A stretch of DNA of 16,102 nucleotides. Origin: Deltaproteobacteria bacterium. Its GTDB lineage: Bacteria; Desulfobacterota; Desulfuromonadia; Desulfuromonadales; Geothermobacteraceae. The notes under the pieces are model-generated. The model searched no databases. It worked only from the letters and a program-made list of their open reading frames with translations, and was not told the DNA's origin. Positions 13,558 to 16,102 of the stretch are shown one piece after another. A program made the position numbers and the translations under genes. The stretch is from positions 1 through 16,102 of the forward strand of contig RFIO01000539.1 of NCBI GenBank assembly GCA_003695205.1, given 5' to 3'. Within the stretch, counting starts at the first letter, position 1; each line of letters opens with the position of its first letter.

Positions 13558-15218
13558 AGGATCGCATCAGAGCGCGGGTCGCCGAGGGATTGACCCGCTG
13601 TTTTGCCAAAGGGACCCTCGTCAGTGGCGAGATTCCCGAAAATTTTACCGTCGAGGTCCCTGGCAACCCGGACCATGGCGATTTCGCCACCAACGTAGCC
13701 ATGATGATGGCCAGGGCCGAGAGGAAGGCCCCGCGCGCCATCGCCGAGATTCTGGTGGCAGAGCTCGGTGACGGAGACGGCTTCTGGGATCGGATCGACA
13801 TTGCCGGCCCGGGCTTCATCAACTTTCACCTGAGCCGGCGCTGCTGGTACCAGGTTCTTTCGACGATTTACGCTGCCGGTGCCTGCTATGGTCGCAGTGA
13901 TGGCGGGAGCGGGCGGAAGGTCCAGGTGGAATTTGTTTCCGCCAACCCGACCGGCCCTCTGCATATCGGTCACGGCCGCGGCGCGGTGGTCGGCGATGCG
14001 GTCGCCAGCGTGCTGGAGGCGGCCGGGTACGTGGTTGAGCGCGAGTACTACATCAACGATGCCGGCAACCAGATCTCCCTGCTTGGCCGTTCCATCCTCT
14101 GTCGGGCCCTGGAGCAGGCGGGGCGAGAGGTCGAATTCCCCGAAGACGGCTATCGGGGCGACTATATTCGCGAGGTGGCGGCCGCCCTGGTGGACAAACA
14201 TCCCGAGGTACTTGATGCCCCGGATGAAGCGGCCCTGGAAACCTGCTGCCGGTTCGGGGTCGATTTTCTGCTCGACCGGATTCGCGACGACCTGGCGCAG
14301 TTCGGTATCGAATTTGACGTCTGGTACAGCGAAAAGTCCCTTTACGAGCGGGACATGGTCAACCAGGAACTGGCCAAGCTGACCGAAAAGGGACTGACGT
14401 TCGAGCAGGACGGGGCCCTCTGGCTGCGGACCACCGAATACGGCGATGACAAGGACCGGGTCCTGATCCGCTCCGACGGGTCGCCGACCTATTTCGCCTC
14501 TGACGTCGCCTATCACATGGAAAAGTTCGACCGTGGCTTCGACCGGGTCATTGATGTCTGGGGCGCCGACCACCACGGCTATGTGCCGCGCATGAAGGCC
14601 ATGCTTGCGGGCCTGGGGCGCGACCCCGAGGCGCTGCAGATACTGATGATCCAGATGGTCAACCTGCTGCGCGGCGGCGAACCGGTCACCATGGGCAAGC
14701 GCAGCGGCCAGTTCGTCACCCTGCGCGAGGTGGTTGACGAGGTGGGGCGTGATGCCTGCCGTTTCTTTTTCCTCACCCGGAGACCCGACAGCCAGCTCGA
14801 CTTCGATCTCGAACTGGCCAAGCAGCAGAGTAACGACAACCCGGTCTACTACGTCCAGTACGCCCACGCCCGGGTCTGCAGCGTCAACCGCAACGCCGCG
14901 GAGGCTGGCGTCACCCTGCCCGGACCGGACGAGGTGAATGTCGACCTGCTGGTCGAAGAGGATGAACTGGCCCTGGCCAGGCTGCTGCAGCGCTATCCCG
15001 AAACCGTCGCTTCGGCGGCACACCACCTGGAGCCGCACAGGATCATCTACTACCTGCAGGAGCTGGCGGCGCAGTTCCACAGCTATTACAACCGCAGCCG
15101 CATTCTGGTGGACGATGTCGACACCAGTCGGGCACGGCTCTACCTGGTCAATGCCGTTCGCCAGGTCCTGGCCAACGCCCTGGAACTGATGGGAGTCAGC
15201 GCACCGGAACGCATGTAG
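13554..15218 (+). CDS. argS: Arginyl-tRNA synthetase
   Basis: ArgRS charges tRNA-Arg with arginine. It is a class I synthetase acting in the cytoplasm. The 554-residue product is of usual length. It has the ArgRS N-terminal domain at about 1-90, the ATP-binding HIGH motif at 137-140 within SANPTGPLHIGHGRG, the KMSKS-equivalent MGKRSG at 380-385 and the QSNDNPVYYVQYAHAR segment. The C-terminal DALR anticodon-binding domain spans about 440-554 and ends LANALELMGVSAPERM. The ATG overlaps the stop of the small cysteine protein by four bases, and there is no separate good ribosome site, so initiation probably relies on coupling. The SPOR-protein gene follows after 9 bases. Confidence 0.97.
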   Translation: MKDRIRARVAEGLTRCFAKGTLVSGEIPENFTVEVPGNPDHGDFATNVAMMMARAERKAPRAIAEILVAELGDGDGFWDRIDIAGPGFINFHLSRRCWYQVLSTIYAAGACYGRSDGGSGRKVQVEFVSANPTGPLHIGHGRGAVVGDAVASVLEAAGYVVEREYYINDAGNQISLLGRSILCRALEQAGREVEFPEDGYRGDYIREVAAALVDKHPEVLDAPDEAALETCCRFGVDFLLDRIRDDLAQFGIEFDVWYSEKSLYERDMVNQELAKLTEKGLTFEQDGALWLRTTEYGDDKDRVLIRSDGSPTYFASDVAYHMEKFDRGFDRVIDVWGADHHGYVPRMKAMLAGLGRDPEALQILMIQMVNLLRGGEPVTMGKRSGQFVTLREVVDEVGRDACRFFFLTRRPDSQLDFDLELAKQQSNDNPVYYVQYAHARVCSVNRNAAEAGVTLPGPDEVNVDLLVEEDELALARLLQRYPETVASAAHHLEPHRIIYYLQELAAQFHSYYNRSRILVDDVDTSRARLYLVNAVRQVLANALELMGVSAPERM

Positions 15219-15227
15219 GAGGGGTTC

Positions 15228-15968
15228 ATGGGCAAAACGCAGGCGACACGTACCCAGAGACGCATGGCCCGGCGCCAGGCCATGATGCTGTTTGTCCTGG
15301 TTCTGGTGGTGGCGCTGGTCTCCTTCTCTCTTGGGGTCATGGTCGGCCGCAGCGGCCGTCCACCCGCGCCTGCCTACGTCGAAACCGGTGAGCCCCTAGT
15401 GCTGCCCGAAGCGCGGCCGGAGCCTCCGGCGAGCCCGGGGCAACAGGAACAGGTCGCACCGCTCAAGGAAGAGAATCTGACCTTCTACGACACCCTGCCC
15501 AAGGGGGAGGCCCCCATGGGGAGCGGTATCAACCTGCCGGCACCGCCGAAGCCCGAACAGGGCGGCGAGCCGGTGGCCGGGCTGGCGCCGGAGCCGCAAC
15601 CGGTCAAGATCCAGGCTCCGTCGGCGCCCGCGTCGCCCCCGACTGCCGTACCGACACCCGCAGCCGAAGCGGCGCCGAAGCCGGCAGCCGAGGTGGCAAA
15701 GAAGGCACCCGTGGCGCCGGCGGCCGTTGGCGGGGGAGGGTACGTGCTGCAGGTCGCCTCCTTCAAGGATGCCGGGCAGGCCCGTACCCTGAGCCGGCGA
15801 TTGGCCGGCAAGGGCTACGTGACCTTTGTGCGCAATGCCGATCTCGGTCCGAAGGGGGTTTGGCACCGGGTCTTCGCCGGGCCCTACAGCGATCGGGCGA
15901 CGGCGGACAAAGCCGCCGCCAGATTGAAGAAAGAGGAGAAATTCTCGCCCCTTGTACGGCGCCAGTGA
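15228..15968 (+). CDS. Membrane-anchored SPOR-domain protein
   Basis: SPOR domains bind denuded glycan strands of septal peptidoglycan and direct proteins to the division site. The 246-residue product has a basic cytoplasmic N-terminus, one transmembrane helix at about 19-40 ending in GVMVGR, and a long linker rich in proline, alanine and glutamate (about 45-165). The C-terminal SPOR domain spans about 168-246, with YVLQVASFKDAGQA, LAGKGYVTFV and WHRVFAGPYSDRATADKAAARL. A strong AGGAGG site lies 5 bases before the ATG at 15228, and the gene starts 9 bases after argS. It resembles FtsN or DedD in layout but cannot be assigned to either. The periplasmic linker would span to the cell wall. There is no obvious functional link to argS beyond shared transcription. 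Confidence 0.88.
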   Translation: MGKTQATRTQRRMARRQAMMLFVLVLVVALVSFSLGVMVGRSGRPPAPAYVETGEPLVLPEARPEPPASPGQQEQVAPLKEENLTFYDTLPKGEAPMGSGINLPAPPKPEQGGEPVAGLAPEPQPVKIQAPSAPASPPTAVPTPAAEAAPKPAAEVAKKAPVAPAAVGGGGYVLQVASFKDAGQARTLSRRLAGKGYVTFVRNADLGPKGVWHRVFAGPYSDRATADKAAARLKKEEKFSPLVRRQ

Positions 15969-15984
15969 GGCCGGGAAAAATCTC

Positions 15985-16013
15985 TTGACTTTAGCAAAAT
16001 CAGCGGTTAAATT
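15985..16013 (+). promoter_or_regulatory. Promoter of the initiator tRNA gene
   Basis: TTGACT (15985-15990), a 17-base spacer and TAAATT (16008-16013) form a good sigma-70 match. Transcription would start near 16020, only a few bases before the mature tRNA end at 16026. This AT-rich stretch stands out from the GC-rich surroundings. No terminator is seen between the SPOR gene and this promoter, so read-through may also contribute. Confidence 0.7.
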
Positions 16014-16025
16014 CCCAAGTCCTGA

Positions 16026-16102
<77 letters not shown>

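Noticed and set aside
13536..15080. A 514-codon minus-strand open frame opposite argS
   Set aside because: It is the mirror of the argS codon pattern. The argS reading has all catalytic motifs.
15590..15720. Repetitive proline-alanine tract that might be a tandem repeat
   Set aside because: It encodes the low-complexity linker of the SPOR protein, and no exact repeat unit is present.

Overview
The window looks like a chromosomal core region of a GC-rich, Gram-negative anaerobe, most likely a deltaproteobacterium of the Desulfuromonadales/Geobacter type. The Gram-negative call rests on an LptD outer-membrane assembly protein and on FtsB and SPOR cell-division proteins. The lineage call is an inference from gene order (two trpB genes inside a trp cluster that runs on into accD and folC) and from the style of the proteins. 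No mobile element, CRISPR array or phage gene is visible, and codon use looks uniform throughout. All genes are on the + strand and tightly packed. The largest gap is about 110 bases.

Region 1 (1-4927) is a tryptophan operon: trpD (5' end cut by the window edge), trpC, a second-type trpB (trpB2), trpF and the canonical trpB. Spacings run from 8-base overlaps to 5-base gaps, so translation is probably coupled. trpE and trpG would be expected upstream, outside the window.

Region 2 (4928-6940) interrupts the pathway. A GC-rich hairpin is followed by an RhlB-like DEAD-box RNA helicase and, through a GTGA overlap, a family 5 (UdgB-type) uracil-DNA glycosylase with four cysteines suited to an Fe-S cluster.

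Region 3 (6941-13265) restarts with trpA, preceded by a modest candidate promoter. It continues with a metallo-beta-lactamase-fold hydrolase resembling class II cyclic-nucleotide phosphodiesterases, then accD (fatty-acid synthesis), folC (folate), lptD (LPS export) and ftsB (septum formation). Gaps are short or overlapping, so this could be one long housekeeping transcript. It ends at a hairpin at 13272-13319.

Region 4 (13320-15968) opens with the best promoter in the window (TTGACA, 17 bases, TAACAT). It contains a 60-residue four-cysteine protein of unknown function that overlaps argS by ATGA, then argS and a membrane-anchored SPOR-domain protein.

Region 5 (15969-16102) holds a promoter and a complete initiator tRNA-fMet gene ending exactly at the window edge.

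Most genes are recognisable housekeeping functions. The least explained element is the small cysteine protein coupled to argS. Also worth attention are the two TrpB types in one operon, the separation of trpB from trpA by nucleic-acid enzymes, and the two-cysteine LptD. I saw no clear sign of a wholly new multi-gene system.
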